From Erodium maritimum (taxonomy: Eukaryota; Streptophyta; Magnoliopsida; Geraniales; Geraniaceae), in NCBI GenBank assembly GCA_963921825.1, contig OY997594.1, forward strand, positions 5,151,001-5,215,000: a stretch of 64,000 bases of DNA, in the 5' to 3' direction. The translations under genes were made by a program, and so were the position numbers. This document shows, one piece after another, positions 36,001 through 47,800 of this stretch (position 1 is the first letter of the stretch; each line of letters opens with the position of its first letter). Below the pieces are notes generated by a model. The model searched no databases and was not told the DNA's origin. It was given only the letters and a program-made list of their open reading frames with translations.

Positions 36001-39000
36001 GAAATAATTGTATGAGTATGACTAATTACCCTTAAATTTGTTTCTGCTTTGATATTAATTCTCAAAAGAACTTTATATCCTAACAGAATGTTTTATTGCA
36101 AATACATTCATGGAATGGTGTGGAAAAAACTCTTAGAAAGAGTGATCAACATAAGAGAAATTCTAGGAATCCTTATGATAGAATTTTAGAGTGAGTTGCA
36201 CTTCTTTATATAATATAAACATATAATTATCTGGCACATTTGAATATTGGTTCACTATGAGAACAGTGCATGGGGTAATATCATGCTATGCAGGATGAGT
36301 TATCATACTATCAATCTTTCTGCCGTTGAATTAAAAAACTCTGTAACCTAAAGATGTCCTTGTGAATCCTTACATGTCTTTTTTTGTGTATCATGTTATG
36401 TTGCTTTATTTTCCGCAGTATGGCGTTAGATGTTGTATATCTGGTTAGTAGCTCAATTGGTGGGTGTTTTATATAATCAGTATTCAGTAATAGTACTCCA
36501 TTACAAAATGTAAAAAATATAGTTTCATAATGATGTGGAAATTCTTTTATGCTATTATCTGAAATTTAATATCTTAAGCAATTAGAAAAAATATCATTTT
36601 ACATTCATATTATTTAGCAGTTTTTTGGAGATTAAGATTTAAATGCCACCACAGTGACATGAACCCTGGCCAAGCTCAAGCGCTTGACCACTTGGACAAG
36701 CAAGCTTTGGTCATGTTATTTTGTTTTCATTTAGCAGTTTGGTTTGCTATCATTGAAGCTTTTTGTTTTTTGTCCTAATGACCAGTGTAATTGGTACAAT
36801 GACCTTGTGAACATTTTGCTTCAAATTAGTCATAAACTCATATATGCTCATTTTATGTTCAGATTTGTATAGTTCCCTATACATATTTTCTGGAGTGTTG
36901 TTGAACATGCTCTCTGAGTTTTATGTGCTTGTTATTATTTCTCATTTTCCCTTCCTATGGTAATCACTAATTTAATATGCAGGCATACTTTCCACCAATT
37001 TCTCAGCCTGAAGGATTACCCCTTAAGGTACAGGACGCGAAGGGAAAGGAATGGATATTTCAATTCCGGTTCTGGCCCAACAATAATAGTAGGATGTATG
37101 TTTTGGAGGGCGTTACTCCTTGCATTCAGGCCATGCAACTGCAAGCAGGTGATATAGGTAAGGAATTTATATCACGGGATGAAAGATATAACTTATCCCT
37201 TCTTTTGTTCATGTATGAAAATCGTGCTACTACTAGATGTGTTGTTCATATGTGTACATTTTTTATATTGAATTTGTGGTCAACTTTCCGTGAATGACCT
37301 CATTTTGGTGCAAGTGATTTGATAGCTTGTAATGATCTGCGAGGTTATGTTTCGGAATTGAGAGTTAGTTTTGTTCCCTCAGTGACATTTAGTAGGTTAG
37401 AGCCGGAAGGAAAATTGGTGATGGGATTCAGGAAGGCTTCATCTACACCATCTGATCAGGTTTGCCTTTGTACTATTGGTAATGGGAATGTAAATCAGTT
37501 CTTTTGTTGTTAGGAAGCACGTACAACATGCCACAGAAGAGTCTGTCTGATAAGGTTAAATGATAATTGAGTCAGCTTTGTGTTCTACGATGAATATGTA
37601 ATTTGAAAAACATTCTGGTTCTATTCAGATTGTAACAAATCCTAAAATTTGGCTTTTGGTTTGGGTTGACTTGTCTAGTTTATCCTAAAGTTGATCATGG
37701 TTACATGCTATTTTCTATTTTGACAGGACAACGAAACAGCCAGAAGTGGAAATGGGGTTACTACAAATGGAGATGTTAGTACTTTTAAACTAGAATTGAT
37801 GAAATTTTAATCATTTTTTATTTAAGGTGCGTGAAGATTACCTGGCGTTTCATCTGTCAACCAGGTCGAATTTGCAGATCCTGGTTCATGGTCCAAAGTA
37901 GACAAATCTGGATATATAGCAAAGGAAGCACTGGGAGCTAAATCTTCAGGCCCTAGGAAGAGAAAGAACAATGCATTGTCTCTAAAGAGCAAGCGCCTAA
38001 GAATTGACAATGAAGACCTGATAGAGCTGAAGCTAACATGGGAAGAAGCCCAAGGATTGCTGCGTCCCCCTCCCAACCACATTCCTACTGTTGTAGTGAT
38101 TGAAGGCTTTGAGTTTGAGGAATATGAGGTACAGTTATGAAAATTTTATTATGTGAAAAAAAAGGTATTATCAGTTATTTTTTTTCCTATGTTCTGTTAC
38201 ATTTATTTCCTTTCTCATAGACCGAAGTAGTCATACTTCTATAAATGGTTATTACTTAGTAGCTTGCCCAAATTGATCCTTTGTGCTCTTATCCAGAAAT
38301 CTGACATCTTAAAACTTGCACTGTTTCATCATTGTTCGCAATAACTGTAATTCTGTATTGCCTTTTAATTCTTAGTGGTGTTTTGGTTTATTTAAGCTCT
38401 TTAATCCTCTATTAGATTGACTCTACTAGATGGTTAATGAGTTGAGCTGGTACTTAAATCTTTTACTTGATCCACTGCCCCTGTTACTTGAACCAAGACT
38501 TCTTGTTTGTATTCTATAGGCAATTGTAAGCACAGGTCTGAGGATTAGAGGTAGTGCTCTAGGACTTACTATACCAACTCCCTGCCATTTTCCCCTCTAC
38601 CTTGGTTACCTTTTGATTTATGGTTGTAATGATATAATTTTTGAAACCTTGTTGAATCTGAAAAAAATACACGTCTTGCTAGCTGGACCTTACTGAACAT
38701 TTAATTTGTATAATCACAGACCACATAAATTTCTCAGTGGCAATTTCTGTAATCTTTGTTGCCATTCTATCTTGTTATTGGGTAACCGGCATATTCAAAT
38801 GTCACCTGTACTTGCTCAGACTCTGGACTCTTATATTCATTCCCCTGATAAGCTATATAATGCCACCTATATTTTTGACTTCGTACTTTTATGCTTTTCA
38901 CACGCCCAATTAAGGCACAGATTCTAGAACTAGCCTTTATATGGCTTTTAAAAGTCTTGCAAGGCTACTATCAGCATTGTTGAATACATGGTTCACATCA

Positions 39001-40691
39001 GCTGGACCTTATGTTTTTGTTATAACTTAAACACATCATAGCTAAGGGCTTTTACTTTTTGTATACCTGACATGGTTGTCATGGCAGGATGCACCAGTAC
39101 TTGGGAAGCCAACAATTATTGGAGCTGACAGTACAGGGTAAATAATTTGTTTTTGATGCTCTAGAATCCTGTTAAGATTATGACCTTTGTTTTTATTTGG
39201 TGTATGATTTTAAAGAAGAGAAGGCGATAATTGACTGCAAATTTGCTAGTTCTTTTGGTTCTGAAGTTACTTCAAATTCCTTTTGCATGCACGATATAAT
39301 GTATTTATCCTATGTGTTTATCACTAGCATGCTTTTAGTTTTATGTATCATTTTAGAATTCCAGTCTTGTGATATTGGTTTGTGAACGTCACATTTATGG
39401 TTTTGTCCCATGACTTTCGAGTCCACAAAAACTGATGCAGTGTTTGATTTCTGTCAGTGAAAAGGTTCAGTGGGCACAATGTGAGGACTGTTTTAAGTGG
39501 CGCAAATTGCCTACAAATGCTCTCCTTCCCCCAAGATGGACCTGTTCTGATAACTCTTGGGATCCTGAAAGGTACAACTATGGGTTTTTGCAGCATGATA
39601 TTTTCCTACACGCATTTTCTTTGCTTCTAGGTCTCTTTGAAGTCTCATGTAACTCGCTTTCTATCAAAATAAAAAAGAATTATTCTTGCACCATGACATT
39701 CTGTTTAGAAAATGTCACGTGTTCTTTGCTACCAGATCCTTGTGTTCAGCACCTCAAGAATTGACCTCAGAACAGCTTGAAGATCTATTACCATCCTGTA
39801 GTTCAGGTATGAATTACTCGAGAGCATTCTTAGGTTTCATATCTTTTTTACGTCCCAAGATAATCCAACCATGACATTGTAGCCATTTCTTATAATGACT
39901 TATACTTGTATTTGGTTCCCAAAGTCAAATTTTCCATCAGTTTGTGTTTTATTTGGACAGCTGCTTCTAAGAAAATGAAGGCATCCAAAGAGGACCTCGA
40001 CAATGTTGAAGTTCTGGAGGGATTGGATACTCTTGCAAACCTAGCAATATTAGGAGAGGGTGAGGCAACACCAGCCAGCCAGGCCACAACAAAGCACCCC
40101 CGTCACAGACCCGGATGTTCATGCATCGTGTGCATTCAACCTCCAAGTGGCAAGGGCCCGAAACACAAACAGACGTGCACATGCAACGTGTGCCTAACGG
40201 TCAAGCGTCGTTTCCGAACCCTAATGATGCGACGCGAGAAGAAACAATCAGAGAAAGACGCTGAGACAACACGCAAGAAGCAGCAGCAGTCACTGGAAGA
40301 AGACCCCATGGTAGGTAGCAGCAGCAGTGGCCCGAACCCTGAAAAGAGGGTCAGCGAGGGTCCTAACGATGACCTTAATAATAATGTAAAATCATCACCG
40401 ACTCCTTTTAAAGCCCAAATTGACCTGAATATCCAGCCAGAGCGGGAGGAAGAGCTGTCACCTCGTTCTGATCCTGGCAGTGCAATGAAGTTGCTTAACG
40501 ATGGCACTGAGAAAGACCTAAAACAGCAGAACTTATCAACTTCTATTGACAATGGAAGCTCGTCACAGGCACAGCAAGGTGAATTTAGCAGTAGCGTTGT
40601 TGCTCCAGTGACCAACATGGATGAAGATCAGACTACAGTGACGGCTCCACCTGTGGAAGTGCCGGGATCTCCATCAGCTGCAGCTGGATAG
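33033..40691 (+). CDS. VAL3: B3/CW-domain transcriptional repressor of the VAL (HSI2) family
   Basis: Fourteen exons: 33033-33163, 33935-34016, 34126-34224, 34483-34822, 34967-35303, 35530-35626, 36983-37157, 37383-37459, 37727-37774, 37865-38128, 39088-39137, 39458-39571, 39736-39806, 39961-40691. All junctions are in phase and give 871 residues. Domains: PHD-like Cys-rich region (residues about 8-104); B3 DNA-binding domain (about 340-445, [20 protein letters not shown] to [10 protein letters not shown]); CW zinc finger (about 567-612, [25 protein letters not shown]); conserved CxC cluster (about 675-700, GCSCIVC, CTCNVC); and EAR repression motif IDLNIQ (about 781). VAL proteins bind RY elements and recruit Polycomb and histone deacetylase activity to silence seed-maturation genes and FLC in the nucleus. 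The VAL3 assignment rests on gene order (sphingosine kinase and VPS28 as neighbours), not on sequence alone; VAL1 or VAL2 is possible. Confidence 0.93.
36640..36715 (-). mobile_element. tRNA-derived SINE remnant in VAL intron 6
   Basis: On the minus strand CCAAGTGGTCAAGCGCTTGA (A-box-like, ending near 36676) is followed by GGTTCATGTC (B-box-like, 36656-36665). Spacing is short for a tRNA promoter, so the copy is degenerate. It lies inside the 1.36-kb intron between the two B3-encoding exons. Confidence 0.5.
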
Positions 40692-41910
40692 ACTGGATGG
40701 CTTTACTGTAAATTGATCGGAAACAGGTTTTGCATATGCTCGGGCACTGTACATAAAAACAGGAAGAGGGTAGGAAATGGAACAGAGTTGAGAAATCATT
40801 AATTTTGGTATCCATAGCTAGTTCTCTGTATAAATACTGTATTATAGGATGGAGTGAGTGAGGTTGAAGATGCATAGCTTTGTATACGTCCTTGGCCCTG
40901 CACTATAGAAATATTATTGTGTTGGTTTGAATCACTCCTCTCTTGAGGGTGGTGGAATGACAGCTAGCCTCTCTGCTCTGTTGTTCTTTTTCATAACACT
41001 TCACTGAATCACTAATTACTTGGGATAACCTCATTCAACTATCTTGGACGATACATTTCTCGATGAACTACCCTTGAGTTTAAATAGTTTTTGATAACCC
41101 TTCTAAGTTTCTTCTGCTATCATTTTACCCCAAGTCTAATTTTAATTTTGGGATATGTAACGATGAAAAGTTGATTGAGATGTTTTTGGCCGGGAAGAAA
41201 ACATGGAAATTCTACTCTAATCTTACCCTCCATCGTACCTGTTCTCAAGCAGTCGTACTCACTGTGAGCTCTTTGAGCAACAGACTAACCTGGGTGGTCG
41301 AGTGTGTAAATCTTGGTTTCATCTTAGCCTTTTGGGATTATGGTTCTTTTAGTTAACTCGAAACGCCAGAGTTTTTCAAAAAACTCCGATCCCTGATCCG
41401 TCTATTATTCTTCGGAGAATTCAGTTTGGAGCACTTATATTACTTCAAGCGGAACGACGAGCCCCGTCTCCTAACTCCTGGATGTTGTCGCCGTTTCTTG
41501 CTCTCTCTCTCAGCCCGCTTGAACTCTTCCTTTCCCTTTCTTCTCTTTCGGCCTTTTTGGGTCATATAGACTTTGTCTGAATTCTTTTGTTGGATTGATA
41601 GTTTGTAGTTTCCTTCCCGAAACCCACATAATTTATTAATGCATTATTTTTGCACTTAAGTTGACTTAAGATGGGGCTATCACACCTCTTGAACCAAGAA
41701 TCTACCATGCATCGGCTCAAGAGAAAGATTAAGCTACTTGACTTACGAAAATTGAATCAGTCAAATCTTATTATTTTTTCCCTCTCCTCAAATGGCCCAC
41801 TAAACGTCCTGTGTCACTGTTTAATGTAATTTTCTCCAATTTGAACCGATAAATACTTGAACCAAGTACCTTAACCTTCTCTAGATCTAATGCATGGTAT
41901 ATGCTCTCAG
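40692..41910. other. Downstream region of the VAL-type gene and convergent spacer
   Basis: The first 200 bp are the probable 3' untranslated region (no perfect AATAAA; ATAAATACTG near 40832). The remainder holds no recognised gene. Confidence 0.45.
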
Positions 41911-42064
41911 TCACAATCAGAGCTCATAAATAAACACAGTTGGATTGACACTTCCAAAACAATTTGTAAGTAGTTAAACTTATGTACTCACAGTCAGAGC
42001 TCATAAATAAATACAGTTGGATTCACCCTTCCAAAACAATCTGTAAGTAGTTAAGCTTATATGT
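41911..42064. repeat. Tandem duplication, 2 x 77 bp
   Basis: Units start TCACAATCAGAGCTCATAAA at 41911 and TCACAGTCAGAGCTCATAAA at 41988, with about 90 percent identity. They lie just past the 3' end of VPS28, possibly in its trailer. Confidence 0.8.
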
Positions 42065-42335
42065 GGCAATTATGAGTATCCAGATATACCTACAACACCA
42101 ACCAAAGAGATGGTAGGAGAATGAAGAAGGAAATTTACAAGGCCATTTTCATCATATAGGATAAACCAAATTCGGTACAAAAATATCAGCTTCTACAGCT
42201 GAACGACACAAACAATAACAATAATATCACCAACACTTGCAACTAAACACTGAAATCCAGTGTTAAAGCAATCACATGATCGATCAAGCAAACACAAAGA
42301 GCACTTCCAAGTAATTTACAGGGTTGCCTGATCAA

Positions 42336-42965
42336 TCAAGTACCCAAACTGGGCAGAGCTACCATAAACGAGTTATAAGAAGACTCCAGATCAAAATGGA
42401 GCTGCCGTGCCTGCTGCTCTGTCAACTCATCCGCTGCCCCCATCTTTGACAATCTCGCAATCCACTCCTTCATCTTCATCTTCCCCTCGAAGTCCGAGGG
42501 CAAAATTGTCAACTTGCCAAGCGAAGATGACAGGTCCGAAAGCAAAGGGTGAACTTGATCAACAGCTAACATGTTCAGTTTCAACGAGTCCATTGCTGTG
42601 ATGAAGTTCTGAACACACTCTGCAACAGTGGCAGCTGAAGTGGATACCGAGGCAGCAGAAGCAGCCCGATGCTCAACAGTGGCGGGCACGCCTGAAGTGA
42701 CAAGGCGGTTCAAGGCAGCTGGACAGTCCATTTTATATATATCAGCAAACCTCTCTATGCTCGGGATTGTGTCCTTGAGAGTGGAGGATAAGGTCTTGAA
42801 ATGAGCAATCAACTTTTGGCACTCGGATTCATACTCAGATGATGGGATTATGTCTCGAATATATGCCTTCTCAAGCTTCTCGGTGGCTTTGATTATGGCA
42901 TAAAGCTCAGCAAAGTTCTCATACATTTCTCTCTCACGCTTGTCATTCCAGAGCTTGACCTCCAT
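42336..42965 (-). CDS. VPS28: VPS28, ESCRT-I subunit
   Basis: A single uninterrupted frame of 209 residues, the usual VPS28 length. VPS28 joins VPS23 and VPS37 in ESCRT-I, which sorts ubiquitinated membrane proteins into multivesicular bodies. The N-terminal half (VKLWNDKREREMYENFAELY, AYIRDIIPSSEYESECQKL, YKMDCPAALNRLV) is the core that packs in the ESCRT-I stalk headpiece. The C-terminal half (VAECVQNFITAMDSLKLNM, LPSDFEGKMKMKEWIARLSK, LHFDLESSYNSFMVALPS) is the four-helix bundle that contacts ESCRT-II. The start at 42965 matches the conserved MEVKLWND opening. A leader intron probably lies upstream: a GTAAGT donor on the minus strand at 43854-43849 and an acceptor close to the ATG. It is convergent with the VAL-type gene and divergent from SYF1. 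Confidence 0.96.
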   Translation of the reverse strand: MEVKLWNDKREREMYENFAELYAIIKATEKLEKAYIRDIIPSSEYESECQKLIAHFKTLSSTLKDTIPSIERFADIYKMDCPAALNRLVTSGVPATVEHRAASAASVSTSAATVAECVQNFITAMDSLKLNMLAVDQVHPLLSDLSSSLGKLTILPSDFEGKMKMKEWIARLSKMGAADELTEQQARQLHFDLESSYNSFMVALPSLGT

Positions 42966-43123
42966 TTCAGTATAAGCTTTGTGTGTAGATATGGTTTGGA
43001 GAAAAAAATCGTGGTTCTGGGTATTGGAGAAGGGAACGGGTCACGCGCAAAGAGAAACAAACCTAGTAAAAGAACAAAAAGTATGATCAACTTATACAAG
43101 ATTCAAATTCTGAAGCTAACACT

Positions 43124-43467
43124 ACAAACAATCAAATTGGGGCCAAGGGTTCTGTTAGGTTTCTGAGAAACTGAAGGAAATAGGGTGAAAAATTGAAACT
43201 TGCAGCAAACCCTACAAACCAAATCAAAAGGATTCAGTACAAACAAGCAAATTGGGGCCAAGGGTTCTGTTTGGTTTCTGAGAAACTGAAGGAAATAGGG
43301 TGAAAAATCGAAACTTGCAGAAAATCCTACAAACCAAATCAAAAGGATTCAACACAAACAAGCAAATTGGGCCCAAGTGTTCTGTTTGGTATCTGAGAAA
43401 CTGAAGGAAATAGGGTGAAAATTGAGACTTAAGCATACCCTACAAACCAAATCAAAAGATTCAATGA
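43124..43467. repeat. Tandem repeat, 3 x 115 bp, in the probable VPS28 leader intron
   Basis: Units start at 43124, 43239 and 43354 (ACAAACAAGCAAATTGGGGC type) and are about 90 percent identical. Each contains TTTCTGAGAAACTGAAGGAA and ends near AACCAAATCAAAAG. They lie between the inferred leader exon (boundary near 43855) and the VPS28 start codon. Confidence 0.88.
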
Positions 43468-43854
43468 GAAGGGACGTTTCGGCCAATTAAGGTTAATATA
43501 TCCACTAAATTCAGTTGGGTCGAGCTCGTTATGAAGAAAAGAAACCGATCAGAACCAAGAAACTTCGATTCAAGTTATTTCCCTCTTCTTTCTCATCGAT
43601 CAAACAGGAAACGGCCGCATGATTACAAACAAACCAAGAACATTGCAATTAATATACTGAAACAGCTATCAATCTATCAATCCAGTAATTGAATCATAAA
43701 AGCACAAATCAAAAACCCGGACAGAGAATAGAATTGATAACCTGAAACCATACAAACCCAACTCAAATCAAAATCGAAACCGAAGAATCATCATCAAACA
43801 AGCCTAGAGATTACAGAGGTGAATCGCGGAAAGAGAAAGAGAAGCAGAACTTAC

Positions 43855-43960
43855 GGGGAAGAGAGAGCGAGGCTTCGGATGGAGTGAAGAATGAAGTCGT
43901 GTTTGAGGAATGGGTCGAGAGAGAGATACAGAGACGAAGATCGAGAGGAAAGCGTGTAGA
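43855..43960 (-). promoter_or_regulatory. Probable VPS28 5' leader exon
   Basis: The minus strand is CT-rich here and ends in a consensus donor (CTTCCCC followed by GTAAGTTCTG), followed by a T-rich intron-like sequence. This fits an untranslated first exon for VPS28; the outer limit is a guess. Confidence 0.5.
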
Positions 43961-43971
43961 TTTATATTTGG

Positions 43972-44185
43972 GGTAATTACTTTTAGAATTTTTTTTGTTG
44001 GTATTGGTAATATTTTGGACAAAAATTTAGTTAAATTTATATTATTTTAATAATTTGTGATTAATTCATAAGAAATATTAAATGCTACGTTGTTAATACA
44101 TAAAATTTATAAAAAAAATATTAAATACAGTTATCAAAATAAAAAGACTGGTATTAAACGTTATAATATACAAGAATATAGAAAG
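43972..44185. repeat. MITE-like repeat, copy 2, in the VPS28/SYF1 divergent spacer
   Basis: It shares the ordered words TTACTTTTAG, GGTATTGGTAAT, TTTGGACAAA, TTTGTGATTAATTCATAAG and AATACATAAA with the repeat at 20633-20868, so both belong to one family. Non-coding. Confidence 0.5.
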
Positions 44186-44890
44186 TATGTTGGGTTTCTT
44201 GCTGGACGGAGTGGGGGTTGCAGGACATCTGTATCTGTCTCGAGTTTCTCCTCCGTCTCTACAAATGCTGGTGAAGCCGCCATCATTGTTTCTGCATCCT
44301 TGGCCTCCTCCTCAATCTTTGATCGATTGGTTCTGGTTTACTTTATTGTTTATGTCATGTTTTGCAGGGTTACTGTTCAAAGAGCGACGATTCGGTATTA
44401 CATCAGCAGAAGTGCGTCGCCTTTAGGGGACCTAACGGTATACAAGCCTTATTTTGAGCGGTGTTCGTCAGTCTTTCCCAATTAGCAATGTTATTCAGTT
44501 TCCTGTAATTTCATTATTTTTGCTTTAATTAGCCTTAAAAGTGCTCCGTTCAAAAACGTCCTAAACCTTTACATAGTTACAGGATTATTATGTTTGTCTC
44601 GTCAGAGACTTTAAACATATACTAACTCCTTTTTGAAGGTATAAATGTTGCACTTGCTCAAAAAAAAAAATACAAAAAAATAATCAAGCTTTTATATTTG
44701 CTTACGCCACCGACGTGTCAAAACAAAACGGCGAGCTTCTCCAATAAAACGACACAATAATACTTACAATCAAAACGGTGTCGTTACTCTCGATCGCCTG
44801 CATCGCCACGTGTCCCACTTCTCCTTCTTCACTGTTCGGACCAATTTCCTCAGTCGAAACCCTAATCTCTGCACTTTCGGAGCTCTTCCA
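44186..44890. other. Spacer and SYF1 promoter region
   Basis: No gene recognised at 44186-44500 despite a 131-codon frame. The AT-rich part from 44500 to 44760 precedes the SYF1 leader. CCACGTGTC (a G-box-like word) occurs near 44805. Confidence 0.4.
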
Positions 44891-47800
44891 ATGGCGATTC
44901 CGCAGGAACTCTATCCCTCCGGAGACGACCTTCTCTACGAAGAGGAGATTCTGCGCAACCCCTTCAGCCTCAAGCTATGGTGGCGCTACCTAATCGCCAG
45001 ATCAGACGCTCCCTTGAAGAAGCGCTCCATCATCTACGAGAGATCTCTGAAGGCCCTCCCCGGAAGCTACAAGCTCTGGTACGCTTATCTCCGCGAGCGC
45101 CTCGCAAATGTACGGAACCTCCCCATCACTAACCCTCAGTACGACGCCCTCAACAACACATTCGAGAGAGCCCTCGTGACGATGCACAAGATGCCCAGGA
45201 TCTGGATTATGTATCTCCAGACCTTGACGGAGCAGAAACTCGTCACCAGGACTCGCCGGACCTTCGACCGCGCCCTCTGTGCTCTTCCGGTGACGCAGCA
45301 CGATCGGATTTGGGAGCCGTACTTGGTGTTCGTGAGCCAGAGAGGGGTTCCGATTGAGACCTCGCTCAGGGTTTACAGAAGGTACTTGAAGTATGACCCA
45401 ACTCACATAGAAGATTTCATTGAGTTTTTGGTGAATTCTGGTCTTTGGCAGGAGGCAGCTGAGAGGTTAGCCTCTGTTTTGAATGATGATCAGTTTTATT
45501 CTATTAAGGGGAAAACAAAACATAGGTTATGGTTAGAGTTATGTGATTTGCTTACTACACATGCCACTGAAGTGTCAGGGTTAAATGTGGATGCCATTAT
45601 CAGAGGCGGGATTAGGAAGTTCACGGATGAGGTTGGGAGGTTGTGGACTTCGCTCGCAGATTATTACATCAGGAGGAACTTGCATGAGAAGGCGAGGGAT
45701 GTTTTTGAGGAGGGTATGACCACAGTGGTCACTGTGAGGGATTTCAGTGTGATTTTTGATGCATATTCACAGTACGAGGAGAGTATGCTTGCAATCAAAA
45801 TGGATACTATGGATTTGAGTGATGAGGAGGGCGAGGATGGTACGGAAGAAAATGGCGTTGAGGAGGAAGAGGAAGATTTCCGATTGAATGTGGGTACTTC
45901 ACTTCCTAAATTTGAGAAGAAACTACTACACGGGTTTTGGTTGGATGATGATAATGATGTTGATTTGAGGCTTGCTAGGCTAGAATATCTCATGGATAGA
46001 AGGCCAGAATTGGCTAATAGTGTCCTTCTACGGCAGAATCCACACAATGTGGAACAGTGGCACCGAAGGGTCAAGTTATTTGAGGGAAATCCAACAAGGC
46101 AGATTCTGACTTATACGGAAGCTGTGAGGACTATTGATCCCATGAAAGCTGTGGGGAAGCCTCATACATTGTGGGTTGCTTTTGCGAAGTTATATGAGAA
46201 CCACAAGGATGTGGGCAATGCTAGAGTGATATTTGACAAGGCTGTTCAAGTGAACTACAAAGCAGTTGATCATTTGGCTAGTGTTTGGTGTGAGTGGGCA
46301 GAGATGGAGCTGAGGCATAAAAACTTTAAGGGTGCTCTGGAGTTGATGAGGCGTGCCACAGCAGAGCCTTCCGCTGAAGTCAAACGAAGAGGTAATTTTT
46401 CTTCTTCCATCACTTATAAGTGTTTTTTTTTATTGCGTGTCATACATCTTATTTGACGGCTCAGCACTTCTGTGTGGGTTAATGTGATATTTAGAATGTA
46501 CATCACTGGTCAGTTTAGAATTTGGTCATAAACTTTAGAAGACTAATATTCAATTATTCTAATTTGATAATCCTTAATGTATAAAATACCATTTGTGATC
46601 ATTTAGTGATTGTGTATCTATTTGGATTGGTTTCTCGGGTCGCTTTAGGACTCAGTAAGCTGAAGCCATTTGAACTAAATTAATATCTATCAGCGTGATT
46701 GAATGGACGACCTTTTAATCTAATTCATGAAAGTAGCTTGATTCTTCTTAATAATTTATGTTCTGTTTATGCACTCGATCAACTCTTTTTATAAAGCAAA
46801 TTGTAGCAACTATTATGTCTACTCTATAATGTGAATATGTTTTGGGTAGAATTTAGAAAGTGAAAGCAGTGGTACAGTCTTCAGGTGAATTTGGTGAATG
46901 AGTTGAGGTGCTTCCTTCACGTGTAAAAAATACTTGCAATAGAGCACCACCTATTACCCCAGTTTCTCTTATATCAACTCAGTCAATATCAAACTGCTTG
47001 AGTTGGGTACTCCTTTCCTGTGTGCTAAACTGAAAACTGTTTGTGCACACGGGATGTTTTCTCCATTGATGAAAGCTTTTCAATGACAATTGTGGTAGTT
47101 GCAACTTCACAAAGAACAGTAAAGAACCATTAATGCATATAAAGTTCGGTCTATATGTGTTTACAACTGTTATATGCTGACACTGGAGAGGGTTGTTTTA
47201 TAGATAAACCTAAATTTATAGGTTATCTGCGTGTATTTCTATTAAGATTAGCTTACACTATGACGTGAATGACCCATACCTTAGCTTAAAGGCACCTATT
47301 TTTGGTGTTCCAGTGAGTAGTTCATGGGACAGGGTTGGTAGATATCAGTTGACATGTGGAACCTCTATGAGTGGTAGTCAAATTCTGCTATAGCAGATTA
47401 ATATGACTGGGGGAAACAAGCCTGCCAGAACCTACATTGGGCAAAACCTACATAAAGAGGATCTAATGTATATATAGTAGTTGCGTTTTGCTTTCTTTCT
47501 AGATTTTATTACCGTGTTAAGTGTATATTGCATTTTTGAGTTCTCTGCTGTGGGATGCATATAGTACCATGACTGATCTCTGACTATTTTTTCAATGCAG
47601 TGGCTGCTGATGGTAATCAACCAGTACAGATGAAGGTGCATAAGTCCTTGAGATTATGGACTTTTTATGTTGACTTGGAGGAGAGTTTGGGTACCTTGGA
47701 GTCTACTAGAGAAGTGTATGAACGTATCTTGAATTTAAGAATAGCCACTCCACAAATTATCATCAACTATGCATTGCTTCTTGAAGTACGGGACTTCCTC

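Noticed and set aside
43124-43467. CRISPR-like array
   Set aside because: Units are whole 115-bp tandem copies with no constant repeat/variable spacer pattern, in a plant nuclear intron.
44090-44485. 131-codon plus-strand frame in the VPS28/SYF1 spacer
   Set aside because: It begins in an AT-rich repeat, has no recognisable domain and no coding texture.
44810-44890. Upstream in-frame ATG as the SYF1 start
   Set aside because: The extra 27 residues show no family similarity; conserved sequence begins with the Met at 44891.
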